Counted from the first letter of the stretch, positions 31,783 through 40,469 are shown. The stretch: DNA of 52,697 nucleotides from an uncultured Eubacteriales bacterium (GCA_951801675.1 CATONX010000016.1:1-52697); one strand, 5' to 3'. The notes: generated from the sequence alone by a model not told the origin. A program made the numbers and translations.

Positions 31783-32219
31783 AACCGGTCAATGAAATGA
31801 AGCTGGTGATTCCCAGCCGGTCGGCCAATGAAAGCTATGCCCGTGTGGCGGTGGCTGCCTTCGCGGCCCAGCTTGACCCGACCATTGAGGAAATCAACGA
31901 CATAAAGACGGCGGTTTCCGAAGCCGTCACCAATTGTATTGTACATGCCTACCGGGACAAGATCGGCACGATCTTTCTCACCGTCAAGCTGTTTGAGGAA
32001 GGGAAGATTTCCATCAAAATCCGTGATTCCGGCTGCGGCATCGAGAATGTCGAGCAGGCGATGGAGCCTCTCTTCACCACCGCCGGGGAGGAACGGGCGG
32101 GCTTGGGTTTTGCGGTCATGGAGTCCTTTATGGACAAGCTGACTGTGCGCTCCAAGCCCGGAAAAGGAACCACCGTATCCATGGAAAAACGTCTCAAAGC
32201 CCGTCCGCTGCGGGTTTGA
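31779..32219 (+). CDS. spoIIAB: Anti-sigma F factor and kinase SpoIIAB
   Basis: A 146-residue GHKL-type serine kinase that holds sigma F inactive and phosphorylates SpoIIAA. The N-box is EAVTNCIVHAY, the G1 box DSGCGIE and the G2 box ERAGLGFAVMESFMD. The opening NEMKLVIPSRSANESYARVAVAAF is typical. It is coupled to both neighbours by overlapping or near-overlapping codons. Confidence 0.97.
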   Translation: MKPVNEMKLVIPSRSANESYARVAVAAFAAQLDPTIEEINDIKTAVSEAVTNCIVHAYRDKIGTIFLTVKLFEEGKISIKIRDSGCGIENVEQAMEPLFTTAGEERAGLGFAVMESFMDKLTVRSKPGKGTTVSMEKRLKARPLRV

Positions 32220-32224
32220 CCGCC

Positions 32225-32890
32225 ATGAGCGGCGAAAAATCCGTCGAAGCCCTTGTGCAGGATAACCTGGGGCTGGTCCACTCCTGTTCCCATCGGTTCA
32301 AGGGCCGCGGCATCGATTACGACGACCTGTTCCAAGCGGGCTGCATGGGGCTTGTCAAGGCGGCGAAGGCGTTCGAGCCGGAGCGGGGCAACTGCTTTTC
32401 CACCTATGCCGTCCCGGTGATTTTGGGCGAGATCAAGCGCCTGTTCCGTGACGGCGGTACTGTGAAGGTAGGGCGCACTCTTAAGGAACTGTCCATCAAA
32501 GCGGTGCGCTGCCGGGAACGGCTTTCCAATGAGCTTGGGCGCGATCCAACCATCGGCGAACTGGCCGAATGCCTGGGGATTTCCCCCGAAGAAGCGGCGC
32601 AGGCCATCACCGCGTCTCTGCCTCCCGTATCCTTAACCGCGGGGGAAGAGGAGGGCGGCGGACAGCTGGATATTCCGGTGGAAGCGCCGGAGGAGAAAAT
32701 TTCCGACATCATTGCCCTCAACGAAGTGGTGTCCGCCCTGTCCGCTAGGGACCGCAAGCTGATTATTATGCGCTATTTCTCCAGTATGACCCAGTCCCAG
32801 ACGGCGGAAAAGCTGGGAATGACCCAGGTGCAGGTATCCCGGCGGGAAAAGGTGATCTTAAGCGAGCTTAGAAAACAGCTTACGGGCTAG
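32225..32890 (+). CDS. sigF: RNA polymerase sigma F factor
   Basis: Forespore-specific sigma factor, 221 residues. Region 2 contains DDLFQAGCMGLVKAAKAFEP and FSTYAVPVILGEIKR; region 3 follows (GRDPTIGELAECLGI) and region 4 contains LIIMRYFSSMTQSQTAEKLGMTQVQVSRREK. The ATG at 32225 lies six bases after the spoIIAB stop; a TTG at 32216 overlapping that stop is the other possible start, and neither has a strong ribosome site, which suggests translational coupling. No spoVA genes follow, unlike in Bacillus. Its presence shows the organism or its ancestor forms endospores. Confidence 0.96.
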   Translation: MSGEKSVEALVQDNLGLVHSCSHRFKGRGIDYDDLFQAGCMGLVKAAKAFEPERGNCFSTYAVPVILGEIKRLFRDGGTVKVGRTLKELSIKAVRCRERLSNELGRDPTIGELAECLGISPEEAAQAITASLPPVSLTAGEEEGGGQLDIPVEAPEEKISDIIALNEVVSALSARDRKLIIMRYFSSMTQSQTAEKLGMTQVQVSRREKVILSELRKQLTG

Positions 32891-32892
32891 GC

Positions 32893-32923
32893 AGGGCCGG
32901 CGGTCTTAAAGACTGCCGGCCCT
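32893..32923 (+). terminator. Hairpin after sigF
   Basis: AGGGCCGGC and GCCGGCCCT pair with an inner GTCT/AGAC. The stem is strong, but only scattered T follows. Confidence 0.65.
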
Positions 32924-32979
32924 ACTTCGTTGTGTGGGAAGAAAGATTGAGGTAGGCGCGGTTACACCGTGTTTTAGTA

Positions 32980-33022
32980 AGCCTCCAAATCGGTTGATAC
33001 GGAGGCTATGATGAGATATACT
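32980..33022 (+). promoter_or_regulatory. GNAT gene promoter with flanking inverted repeat
   Basis: TTGATA (32994-32999) and TATACT (33017-33022) are 17 bases apart. AGCCTCC (32980-32986) and GGAGGCT (33001-33007) form a perfect inverted repeat that brackets the -35 box and could be an operator. Confidence 0.65.
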
Positions 33023-33064
33023 AGAATACTGGGTTCTATGTTTAAAGAAGGGTGTGGTTGGAAG

Positions 33065-33700
33065 ATGACAATTCGTAAGGAAGAAAAGGGAGATTACAGA
33101 GCGGTTGAGGATCTGACCAGACAGGCTTTCTGGAACCTTTATGTTCCCGGATGCCATGAGCACTACCTTGTGCATCTTTTAAGAAGCCATCGGGATTTTA
33201 TTCCCGAATTGGATTTGGTGGTTGAGCTTAATGGGAAAATCATTGCAAACGTCATGTACACAAGGGCAAAGCTTAGAGATGAAAATGGTGCTGAGAAAGA
33301 AATTCTAACGTTTGGGCCTTTGAGTGTATTGCCCGGATTTCAGCGCAAAGGCTATGGGAAAAAGCTGCTGGAGCATTCTTTCCAAAAGGCGATGGATCTT
33401 GGGTTTGACACGATTGTGATTTTTGGAAACCCCGAGAATTACGTCAGCAGGGGATTTAAGAGCTGCAAAAAATACAAGGTAAGCATAGGAGAACAGGTCT
33501 ATCCCACTGCAATGCTGGTGAAAGAGCTTGTTGCGGGAGCGCTGGCGGGAAAAAGCTGGACTTATCAGGAAAGCCCTGCCTATGAGATTGAGGAAGCCGA
33601 GGCAGAGAAATTTGATGAGAATTTCGAGCCGCGCAGCAAAGAATATCAGGTCAGCCAAGAGCTTTTTGATATTTACAGCCGGTCCACCGTAACCGGATAA
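33065..33700 (+). CDS. GNAT family N-acetyltransferase
   Basis: A 211-residue acetyl-CoA-dependent acetyltransferase-like protein. The acetyl-CoA binding motif is visible as LSVLPGFQRKGYGKKLLEHSF, followed by YVSRGFKSC. The start at 33065 gives the usual GNAT opening MTIRKEEKGDYRAVEDLTRQAF. The ribosome site is weak. Its substrate is unknown. The DNA here is clearly less GC rich than on both sides, which points to later acquisition together with the next gene. Confidence 0.88.
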   Translation: MTIRKEEKGDYRAVEDLTRQAFWNLYVPGCHEHYLVHLLRSHRDFIPELDLVVELNGKIIANVMYTRAKLRDENGAEKEILTFGPLSVLPGFQRKGYGKKLLEHSFQKAMDLGFDTIVIFGNPENYVSRGFKSCKKYKVSIGEQVYPTAMLVKELVAGALAGKSWTYQESPAYEIEEAEAEKFDENFEPRSKEYQVSQELFDIYSRSTVTG

Positions 33701-33886
33701 TTTGAAACGATGGGATCAGGTGATCGGATAAGCGAGCCAGATTGAAAGAGATTTCGAGGGCCTTCGATATGGAAATGCCGCCAGTCTTGGTTTTATGCTT
33801 GTCAATCGGGGAGCTTTGTCCCTCTGGTTGTCCACGCGGTTATGCTGCAATGACCTAAGCGGCAAATGAATGAGGAGATGTAATAG
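33701..33886 (+). other. Intergenic stretch between GNAT and DUF4180 genes
   Basis: About 185 bases. One plus frame stays open from about 33734 to a TGA near 33870 but has no start codon with a ribosome site and reads as no family I know; it could be a decayed gene. No promoter or terminator is evident. Confidence 0.35.
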
Positions 33887-34249
33887 ATGACAATGAAAAA
33901 GGTTGAAAAGAACCTGGTAATATGTGCAGTCATAGAAAGCGATGAAATGGTTCTCACAGATACGCAATCCGCATTGGATGTACTTATGCGAGCAAAATAT
34001 GAGGCAGATACAAATAATATCGTTATGGATAAGAAACTGGTCAATGAGGATTTTTTTATTCTCAGCACAGGACTTGCCGGAGAGATTTTGCAAAAGTACA
34101 TCAACTACGGTGGACGTATCGCTATTTATGGGGATTACTCCCACTATACAAGTAAACCGCTCAAAGACTTTATTTACGAAAGCAACAATGGAAAAGATGT
34201 GTTCCTTGTTTCTACAAAAGAAGAAGCGATTGATATGTTGACTCGATAA
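33887..34249 (+). CDS. DUF4180 family protein
   Basis: A 120-residue protein matching, from memory, the DUF4180 family: an N-terminal VICAVIESDEMVLTDTQSALDVLM, then NEDFFILSTGLAGEILQKYINY, IAIYGDYSHYTSKPLKDFIYESNNGKDVFLV and a C-terminal EEAIDML. The function of the family is not known; members often stand beside PadR or other regulators. GAGGAG lies nine bases before the ATG. It shares low GC content with the GNAT gene and is closed by a strong terminator. Confidence 0.82.
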   Translation: MTMKKVEKNLVICAVIESDEMVLTDTQSALDVLMRAKYEADTNNIVMDKKLVNEDFFILSTGLAGEILQKYINYGGRIAIYGDYSHYTSKPLKDFIYESNNGKDVFLVSTKEEAIDMLTR

Positions 34250-34361
34250 ATACCGAAGTATCTTGGGGATAGCAAAGCCGGACAGGCCGGTCAATAGCAA
34301 GAAGAACGGAGTAAGATCAAAGAGGGAGTTCTTTGTAAGGAACCGATAACAGTAATCCGAT

Positions 34362-34400
34362 AAAAAACAGGTGCAGCCCCGTGGACTGCACCTGTTTTTT
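34362..34400. terminator. Bidirectional terminator between DUF4180 gene and lepB
   Basis: A 15-bp perfect stem with A6 on the left and T6 on the right and a 9-base loop. It serves the converging DUF4180 and lepB genes. Confidence 0.93.
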
Positions 34401-34436
34401 AAGCTGTCGTGATAAGGATGCTTCATCTTTTTGCGA

Positions 34437-34994
34437 TTAATGGACCCATTGCAGCTTCGGATAGTATTCAAACAAAACCTTCCCTTTAATCTGCTCCCGG
34501 TGCACATAGCGGTTCTTCCAGAAACGGGAATCCAGAGAATCGTTGCGGTTGTCTCCCATCATGAAGTAGCCGTCCTCCGGAACATGGTAAGGGCCGAATA
34601 CTCCCTGGGTCGGTTCCTTTACATAGTCCTCCTGCAGCCGCGTACCATTGATGTAAACGCCGCCGTCGTGAATCTCCACCGTGTCCCCCGGCAGGCCGAT
34701 GATCCGTTTGACGTACCAGTCCTCATCCCCGTCGGGCGGTTCGAAAATAATGACGTCTCCCCGGGCCGGGTCCTCGAACAGATAGGTCAGCCGGAAGGCC
34801 ATGATCCGGTCCGATACTTGGATGGTGTTTTCCATGGACCCGGTGGGAACCACGGCATTGACCACGACAAAATTGCTGATGAGAAAGGCCAGCACCAGGG
34901 AAATGAGAATGAGCCGAACCCAGCTCAAAAGCTCCCGGCGGACGCGTCCGCCCCGGGGCTTGGCCTTTTTGTCCGCCTGCATCGGTTCTTCCAT
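34437..34994 (-). CDS. lepB: Signal peptidase I
   Basis: Membrane-anchored serine peptidase that cuts signal peptides, 185 residues. One N-terminal membrane helix (about 24-48) is followed by the catalytic PTGSME with S53 and VKRIIGLPGD with K96; GDVIIFEPP and MMGDNRNDSLDSRFW are the later conserved boxes. The ATG at 34994 lies eight bases after AGGAGG, which decides the start. It sits 14 bases behind the ABC-F gene and is probably co-transcribed with it. Confidence 0.96.
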   Translation of the reverse strand: MEEPMQADKKAKPRGGRVRRELLSWVRLILISLVLAFLISNFVVVNAVVPTGSMENTIQVSDRIMAFRLTYLFEDPARGDVIIFEPPDGDEDWYVKRIIGLPGDTVEIHDGGVYINGTRLQEDYVKEPTQGVFGPYHVPEDGYFMMGDNRNDSLDSRFWKNRYVHREQIKGKVLFEYYPKLQWVH

Positions 34995-35008
34995 TCCAAA
35001 GCCCTCCT

Positions 35009-36928
35009 TTACGCGTCCATTTCTTCCAGCTCGCGCAGCTGTTCCTCCAGCTGTTCCCACTGCTCGTAAAGCCCGTCGAGTTTTTGTTTGGTTTCATCGA
35101 GCTGCCCGGTCAGCTCCAAAATCTTGTTGTAATCCGCGCTCACTTGCGGAGACGAGAGCGCTTCCTGCAATTGCTCGATCTGGGCTTCCGTTTCCTCAAT
35201 GGCGGTTTCGGTGCGGTTTCGCTGCCCCGCCGTGCGGCGCTTCTGGGACTCGAGCTCCTTTCGCCGCTGGTAATCGTTTTGCTTTTTCGGCGCCGCTTTT
35301 TGCGCGGTTTCCTCGCGTTTGGGCCGGGTTTCCTCCCGCGCCAGGTAATCGTCGTAGTTGCCGATGCACTCTTCTATGCCGTCCTCTTTCATCACAAGGA
35401 CCCGGTCGGCCAGCTTGTTGATGAAATACCGGTCGTGGGACACCATCAAAAGAGTGCCCTCATACCCCAGCAGCGCGCTTTCCAGCGCTTCCCTCGAAGC
35501 GATGTCCAGATGGTTGGTAGGCTCGTCCAGAAGCAGGAAGTTTGCCTTGGAGAGCATGAGCTTCAAGAGCGCCACCCGTGCCCGCTCCCCGCCGCTTAAC
35601 GCGCTCATGGGCTTAAACACGTCGTCCCCTGTGAACAGGAACACCGCTAGGGCGTTTCGCACTTGGGTCTGGGTCATCTGCGGATATCTGTCCCAGACTT
35701 CGTGGATCACGTCTTTGCCGTAATCAAGCCCCTCTAAATTCTGATCGTAATACCCCGCCTTGATGCCGACCCCCAGACGGAGGAATCCGCTGTCGGAAGG
35801 AAGCTGGCCGGTGATGATGCGAAGAAGAGTGGTTTTTCCGCAGCCGTTTTCCCCCAGCAGGAACACTCGCTCCCCGTTTCGGATGTGCAGCTTCGCGTGC
35901 TCGAACAGCTTCTTTTCCCCGAACCGCTTGGAGAGCTCCTCCGCCAGCAGCACGTCGTTGCCCCCGCCGGGCAGGACGTTGAACGCAAACCGGATGGCGG
36001 AAAGCTCCGCTTCAGGCTTTACCAGCTGCCCGCGCAGCCGGTCCACCATCTTCTGCTTGCTTTCCGCGGTCTTGATGTTCTTCTCCCGGTTCCACTGGCG
36101 CTGCTGAGCGATGATGCCTTCGATGCGCTTGATTTCCCGCATCTGGCTGTCGTACTGGTGCTGCAATACCTCCCGGTCCTCCTGCTTGCGCAAGAGATAT
36201 TCGGAATATCCGCCCCCGTACATGCGCAGATGCCCGTGTTCGAGTTCAAAGGTTTTCTTCGTCACCTGGTCGAGAAAATACCGGTCATGGGAAATGACCA
36301 GATAGGCCCCGTCGTAGGCCTTTAAAAAGTCCTCCAGCCACCCGACGGAACGGATGTCCAGATGGTTGGTGGGTTCGTCCAAAAGCAACAGTTTCGCGTC
36401 GCAGGTGAGCAGGCGGGCAAGGCTTACCTTGGAGCGCTGACCGCCGCTTAAAGAAGAAAGAGGGCGCGTAAGGTCATCCGGCGCGAACCCAAGGCCCAAA
36501 AGCGCCGCGCGCACCCGGCTTTGGTAGGTAAGTCCCCCTTGGGCGGCGTACTGCTCGGTTAAAAACTGCTGGCGCTCGATGAGGCCCGCGTCACCGCCCG
36601 CCCCGTCCAGGGCGGCGGTCAGAGAATGCAGCTCCTCCTCCATCCGGCGAAACTTGGTAAATCCGGACAACGCCTCTTCCAGTACCGTGCGCCCATCGTC
36701 GAGACAGGCGTACTGCTCCATGTAGCCGATGGCGTCCCGGTTGACATAGACGCCGCCGGTGTCCGGTTCCATCTGGCCGATGATCATTTTGAACAAGGTG
36801 GTTTTTCCCGCGCCGTTGGCGCCCACCAGGCCGATTTTGTCGTGCTCTTCCACGTGAAAAGATACGTTTTCAAAAAGCGTTTCCTCGCCGAAGGCTTTGG
36901 AAACGTTGGTTGCGCTTAAATAAACCAT
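35009..36928 (-). CDS. ABC-F family ATPase (ribosome-associated)
   Basis: A soluble protein of 639 residues with two ATPase cassettes and no membrane segment. Walker A motifs are GANGAGKTT and GENGCGKTT; signatures are LSGGQRSK and LSGGERAR; both Walker B motifs end in LLLDEPTNHLDI. A charged linker arm lies between (EIKRIEGIIAQQRQWNREKN region) and a C-terminal coiled coil follows (EETEAQIEQLQEAL region). The architecture fits the Uup/YdiF branch of ABC-F proteins, which act on translating ribosomes. A resistance function is possible but not shown. The ATG at 36928 follows GGGAG; an earlier ATG at 36949 is less well placed. Confidence 0.93.
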   Translation of the reverse strand: MVYLSATNVSKAFGEETLFENVSFHVEEHDKIGLVGANGAGKTTLFKMIIGQMEPDTGGVYVNRDAIGYMEQYACLDDGRTVLEEALSGFTKFRRMEEELHSLTAALDGAGGDAGLIERQQFLTEQYAAQGGLTYQSRVRAALLGLGFAPDDLTRPLSSLSGGQRSKVSLARLLTCDAKLLLLDEPTNHLDIRSVGWLEDFLKAYDGAYLVISHDRYFLDQVTKKTFELEHGHLRMYGGGYSEYLLRKQEDREVLQHQYDSQMREIKRIEGIIAQQRQWNREKNIKTAESKQKMVDRLRGQLVKPEAELSAIRFAFNVLPGGGNDVLLAEELSKRFGEKKLFEHAKLHIRNGERVFLLGENGCGKTTLLRIITGQLPSDSGFLRLGVGIKAGYYDQNLEGLDYGKDVIHEVWDRYPQMTQTQVRNALAVFLFTGDDVFKPMSALSGGERARVALLKLMLSKANFLLLDEPTNHLDIASREALESALLGYEGTLLMVSHDRYFINKLADRVLVMKEDGIEECIGNYDDYLAREETRPKREETAQKAAPKKQNDYQRRKELESQKRRTAGQRNRTETAIEETEAQIEQLQEALSSPQVSADYNKILELTGQLDETKQKLDGLYEQWEQLEEQLRELEEMDA

Positions 36929-36974
36929 ACCATGCTTCTCCCGATCCATTTCGGATAAATTTGCAGATGAAATA

Positions 36975-37003
36975 AGTGTAGCACACTTGTCCCTCCTTGT
37001 AAA
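36975..37003 (-). promoter_or_regulatory. Promoter of the ABC-F/lepB operon
   Basis: On the minus strand, TTTACA (36998-37003) and TACACT (36975-36980) are 17 bases apart. Confidence 0.65.
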
Positions 37004-37034
37004 CCAAAGCCGCCAAACGGGAATCAGGACAAAA

Positions 37035-37071
37035 GTTGCAAAGAGAATGTCTCCGACCGGTTGCAAAGGGA
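37035..37071 (+). repeat. Direct repeat, candidate AraC-type operator
   Basis: GTTGCAAAGAGA (37035-37046) and GTTGCAAAGGGA (37060-37071) are 25 bases apart and differ by one base. The second copy covers the -35 of the araC-type gene's own promoter. Confidence 0.5.
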
Positions 37072-37090
37072 GGGGAAGATGCGGTATACT
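37061..37090 (+). promoter_or_regulatory. Promoter of the AraC-type regulator gene
   Basis: TTGCAA (37061-37066) and TATACT (37085-37090) with an 18-base spacer. Confidence 0.65.
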
Positions 37091-37154
37091 GATACGTAGA
37101 AAGAATCCTCTGCGTCCTTTCTAATTTCTGAGGCAATCGGGGTGAGGATACGTC

Positions 37155-37985
37155 ATGAATGATACGTTTAAGCATTCTTATAAGGTGGAGCATTTCGAAT
37201 ATGTGGGGCTGGCGGTGTACAATTGCGGCCTGCAAAAGTGCGAGGCGGGTCACAGCTGGGGCCCGGCGGTACGAGACCACTATCTGATTCACTATATTCT
37301 GTCCGGAAAAGGCAGCTATGAAACCGGAGGACAACGGTATGAGCTGACCGCCGGGGACGGCTTTCTGGCTTTTCCCTCCACGGTGATCCATTACCGGGCG
37401 GACGGGGCCGACCCTTGGGAATATTCCTGGGTAGGCTTTAACGGCACGGAAGCGGAGCGGCTTGTCAAGCTTGCAGGCCTTTCGCCGGACAAGCCGGTGT
37501 TTCATTGTCCGCTGGAAAGCCCGCTTTCGGCGAATCTTGCCTCCATTCTCGACGCCACCGGTTCGCGGGTGTCGGATGAAATCCGTATGCGGGGCAGGCT
37601 GATGGAGTTTTTATCCACGTTAATTGAGTATTGCGGCGCCAACGAAACCCAAAGAGACACCGGCACCGGCAGGCGGTACATCGAGAAGGCGCTGCGCTTT
37701 ATCCAGTATAACTATTCCCGCAGCATCAGCGTGGGCGACATTGCCGACAGCGTGGGCATCAGCCGCAGCCATCTTTACCGGCTGTTCATTGAGCATCTGA
37801 GCATGTCCCCCAACGAGTACCTGACTCGGTTTCGCATCGACGAAGCCTGTGTGCTGTTACGCTCCCAGGGCCTTTCGGTCAGTGAGGCGGCGTTTTCTTC
37901 CGGATTTTCCGATCAGCTCTATTTCTCGCGGGTATTCAAGCGCTATAAGGGCGTGCCGCCGAGCAAGTACGCGCTGGAAAAATAG
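37155..37985 (+). CDS. AraC family transcriptional regulator
   Basis: A 276-residue regulator with an N-terminal cupin-like sensor half (about 20-110; RDHYLIHYILSGKGSYETGGQRYELTAGDGFLAFP) and a C-terminal double helix-turn-helix (about 175-274; ISVGDIADSVGISRSHLYRLFIEHLSMSPNEYL, then SEAAFSSGFSDQLYFSRVFKRYKGVPPSKY). Proteins of this kind usually control sugar use. The target genes are not obvious, as uracil-DNA glycosylase and phosphoglucomutase genes follow. GGTGAGG precedes the ATG. Confidence 0.93.
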   Translation: MNDTFKHSYKVEHFEYVGLAVYNCGLQKCEAGHSWGPAVRDHYLIHYILSGKGSYETGGQRYELTAGDGFLAFPSTVIHYRADGADPWEYSWVGFNGTEAERLVKLAGLSPDKPVFHCPLESPLSANLASILDATGSRVSDEIRMRGRLMEFLSTLIEYCGANETQRDTGTGRRYIEKALRFIQYNYSRSISVGDIADSVGISRSHLYRLFIEHLSMSPNEYLTRFRIDEACVLLRSQGLSVSEAAFSSGFSDQLYFSRVFKRYKGVPPSKYALEK

Positions 37986-38006
37986 AAAAAAGGATGTGGT
38001 AGGCGC

Positions 38007-38603
38007 ATGATCGAAAGCTTTGAAGAGCTGGAGCGCCAATGTAAGGAATGCACCCGGTGCCCTCTGGCCGCCACCCGCACGAATGTGGTGTTCGGCGTGG
38101 GAAACCAGGAGGCGGAGGTGCTGTTTGTGGGCGAAGGCCCGGGCAAAAACGAGGATGAGCAGGGGGAACCTTTCGTGGGAAGGGCCGGCCAGCTTCTCGA
38201 TAAATTTTTAGCGGCGGTGGGGCTTTCCAGAGAAAGCGTGTACATAGCCAACATCGTCAAATGCCGTCCCCCGGAAAACCGGGACCCGAAGCCGGAGGAG
38301 CAGGAGCAGTGCATCGGCTGGCTTCGCAACCAATTCTACTTAATGAAGCCGAAGATTGTGGTGTGCTTAGGGCGCATTGCCGCTCTCAAGATGATCAGCC
38401 CCAATTTCAAGGTGACCAAGGAACACGGCATCTTCTTTGACAAGCAGGGCACCCTGTTTATGGGTACCTTCCATCCCGCGGCGCTCTTGCGCTATCCGTC
38501 CAACAAGCCCGAGGCGTTTGAGGATTTTGTCAAGCTGCGGGACAAAGTACGGGAACTGTGCGACCATACCCCGATTGAGGACGTTACGCCGGAGGATGAA
38601 TGA
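38007..38603 (+). CDS. Uracil-DNA glycosylase, family 4
   Basis: Removes uracil from DNA as the first step of base-excision repair. The 198-residue protein has the family-4 4Fe-4S ligands C15, C18 (CTRC), C86 (NIVKCRPPENRDP) and C102. Motif GEGPGKNEDEQGEPFVGRAG near residue 42 forms the active site and HPAALLR is the C-terminal motif. It starts 21 bases after the AraC-type gene and ends 99 bases before the mutase gene. Confidence 0.95.
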   Translation: MIESFEELERQCKECTRCPLAATRTNVVFGVGNQEAEVLFVGEGPGKNEDEQGEPFVGRAGQLLDKFLAAVGLSRESVYIANIVKCRPPENRDPKPEEQEQCIGWLRNQFYLMKPKIVVCLGRIAALKMISPNFKVTKEHGIFFDKQGTLFMGTFHPAALLRYPSNKPEAFEDFVKLRDKVRELCDHTPIEDVTPEDE

Positions 38604-38702
38604 GAACAAGGCGATTCGGCTCATTTCGAGCAAATGCGACGTACAAAAATAAATAGCTATGGTATCCTAATTCTAAGAAAAACGAGTAAGGATGTGACGG
38701 GT

Positions 38703-40415
38703 ATGAAGGAAATGGAGCTTTACGAGCTGTGGAAGCAAAAGGCGGTGGGCGACCCGGATTTGGCAGAGGAGCTTGCGAGCATCGCCGGGGACGAGGTGGC
38801 CATTAAGGACCGGTTTTACGACGAGCTGCAATTCGGCACCGCCGGGCTGCGCGGCGTCATCGGCGCTGGTACCATCCGCATGAACATCTACACCGTCCGC
38901 CGGGCCACTCAGGGCTATGCGGACTATCTGCTGGAAACCTTTGAGAATCCTTCGGTTGCCATCGCGTTTGACAGCCGCATCAAGTCGGACCTGTTCGCAA
39001 AGGAGACGGCCTGTGTCTTCGCCGCCAACGGCATCCCGGTCCATATCTTCAAAGAATTGCAGCCTACCCCGGTGCTTTCCTTTGCCATCCGGTATTTGAA
39101 GGCCCAGGGCGGCGTGGTGGTCACGGCCAGCCACAATCCTTCCAAGTACAACGGCTACAAGGCTTACGGGGCGGACGGCTGCCAGATGACCGAGGAAGCG
39201 GCGGGTGCCGTCATGCGCAAAACGCAGGCAGTGGACGTGTTCGACGGGGCCAAGACCATGGACTTTGACGAGGGCGTGCTCACGGGGAAGATCTCCATCA
39301 TCGGGGACGACCTGTTAAACGCTTATCTGGACGCGGTGGCGGCGAAGGCCATTCACCATGGCGTCGGCAAGCAGGCGGGCTTGAAAGTAGTCTATACGCC
39401 CTTAAACGGCGCGGGCAACGTGCCGGTACGCAAGATTCTCGCCCGGGAGGGCTTTGAGCAGGTGCATGTAGTGCCTGAGCAGGAGATGCCCGACGGCAAT
39501 TTCCCCACCGCTCCTTTCCCGAACCCGGAAATCCGCCAGGCCTTCGAGTGCGCCTTAAAGCTGGCTGAGCAGATCGGGCCGGACATTCTCCTGGCCACCG
39601 ACCCGGACAGCGACCGGGTGGGTATCGCCGTGCGCCAGAATGGAGAATATGTCCTCATGTCCGGCAACGAAGTGGGCGCCATGCTCTTTGATTATATCTG
39701 CTCCCAGCGTATCGCAAACGGCACCATGCCCAAAGACCCGGTGGCGGTGACCACCATCGTTTCCACCCGGATGACGGCGGCCATTGCCAAGAAATACGGA
39801 GTGCAGCTCATCGACGTGCTCACCGGGTTTAAGTACATCGGCGAGCAAATCGGGCTTTTGGAAAAGAAGGGCGAGGACGACCGGTTTGTTTTCGGTTTTG
39901 AGGAAAGCTACGGGTATTTGGCGGGCTCCTATGTCCGGGATAAGGATGCGGTGGTCGGCTCCATGCTCATCTGCGAGATGGCGGCTTTCTATAAGCAGCA
40001 GGGCAGAACGCTTTACGACGTGATGCAGGACCTCTATCAGGAGTTCGGCTTTTATAAGAATGCGGTGGATTCCATTGTTCGGGAAGGCGCGGCCGGCATG
40101 GCGGAGCTTCAGGGAATTATGGAAAAGCTGCGCAAAAACCCACCGGCTCAAATCGCCGGGCGCAAGGTAACGGGCATTGCCGACTACCAGCAGTCCACCG
40201 ACACCGACCTTGCATCGGGCGTGGTCAACGTCATCCATCTGCCTAAGTCCAACGTCCTGTGCTACCGGCTCGAAGGCGGCGCGCAGGTCATCGTCCGTCC
40301 TTCCGGCACCGAGCCGAAGGTAAAGATTTACTATACGGCCAAGGCGCCCACCAGCCAAGAGGCGGACGAAATTACCGAGCAGCTCAAGGCTTCCATGAGC
40401 ACGCTGCTCTCTTAA
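38703..40415 (+). CDS. pgcA: Phosphoglucomutase/phosphomannomutase family enzyme
   Basis: A 570-residue alpha-D-phosphohexomutase interconverting sugar-1- and sugar-6-phosphates. The phosphoserine loop is TASHNPSKYNGYK with S143, the metal loop DPDSDRVG near 300, the sugar loop GFEESYGYL near 399 and the phosphate loop RPSGTEPKVKIYY near 531. Length and motifs match the PgcA-type phosphoglucomutase of Firmicutes, which supplies glucose-1-phosphate for UDP-glucose and envelope glycans. The ATG at 38703 is chosen because KEMELYELWKQKAV is the usual start of the family; the ribosome site is weak. Confidence 0.93.
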   Translation: MKEMELYELWKQKAVGDPDLAEELASIAGDEVAIKDRFYDELQFGTAGLRGVIGAGTIRMNIYTVRRATQGYADYLLETFENPSVAIAFDSRIKSDLFAKETACVFAANGIPVHIFKELQPTPVLSFAIRYLKAQGGVVVTASHNPSKYNGYKAYGADGCQMTEEAAGAVMRKTQAVDVFDGAKTMDFDEGVLTGKISIIGDDLLNAYLDAVAAKAIHHGVGKQAGLKVVYTPLNGAGNVPVRKILAREGFEQVHVVPEQEMPDGNFPTAPFPNPEIRQAFECALKLAEQIGPDILLATDPDSDRVGIAVRQNGEYVLMSGNEVGAMLFDYICSQRIANGTMPKDPVAVTTIVSTRMTAAIAKKYGVQLIDVLTGFKYIGEQIGLLEKKGEDDRFVFGFEESYGYLAGSYVRDKDAVVGSMLICEMAAFYKQQGRTLYDVMQDLYQEFGFYKNAVDSIVREGAAGMAELQGIMEKLRKNPPAQIAGRKVTGIADYQQSTDTDLASGVVNVIHLPKSNVLCYRLEGGAQVIVRPSGTEPKVKIYYTAKAPTSQEADEITEQLKASMSTLLS

Positions 40416-40432
40416 GTGTTTTCTAGATAATG

Positions 40433-40469
40433 AAAGGCCCGGCAGTCGAGTGTACTGCCGGGCCTTTTT
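40433..40469. terminator. Rho-independent terminator after the mutase gene
   Basis: A 14-bp stem AAAGGCCCGGCAGT/ACTGCCGGGCCTTT with a 7-base loop followed by TT. Confidence 0.92.

Noticed and set aside
33734-33870. Open stretch between GNAT and DUF4180 genes as a gene
   Set aside because: No start codon with a ribosome site and no recognisable family; at most a decayed remnant.
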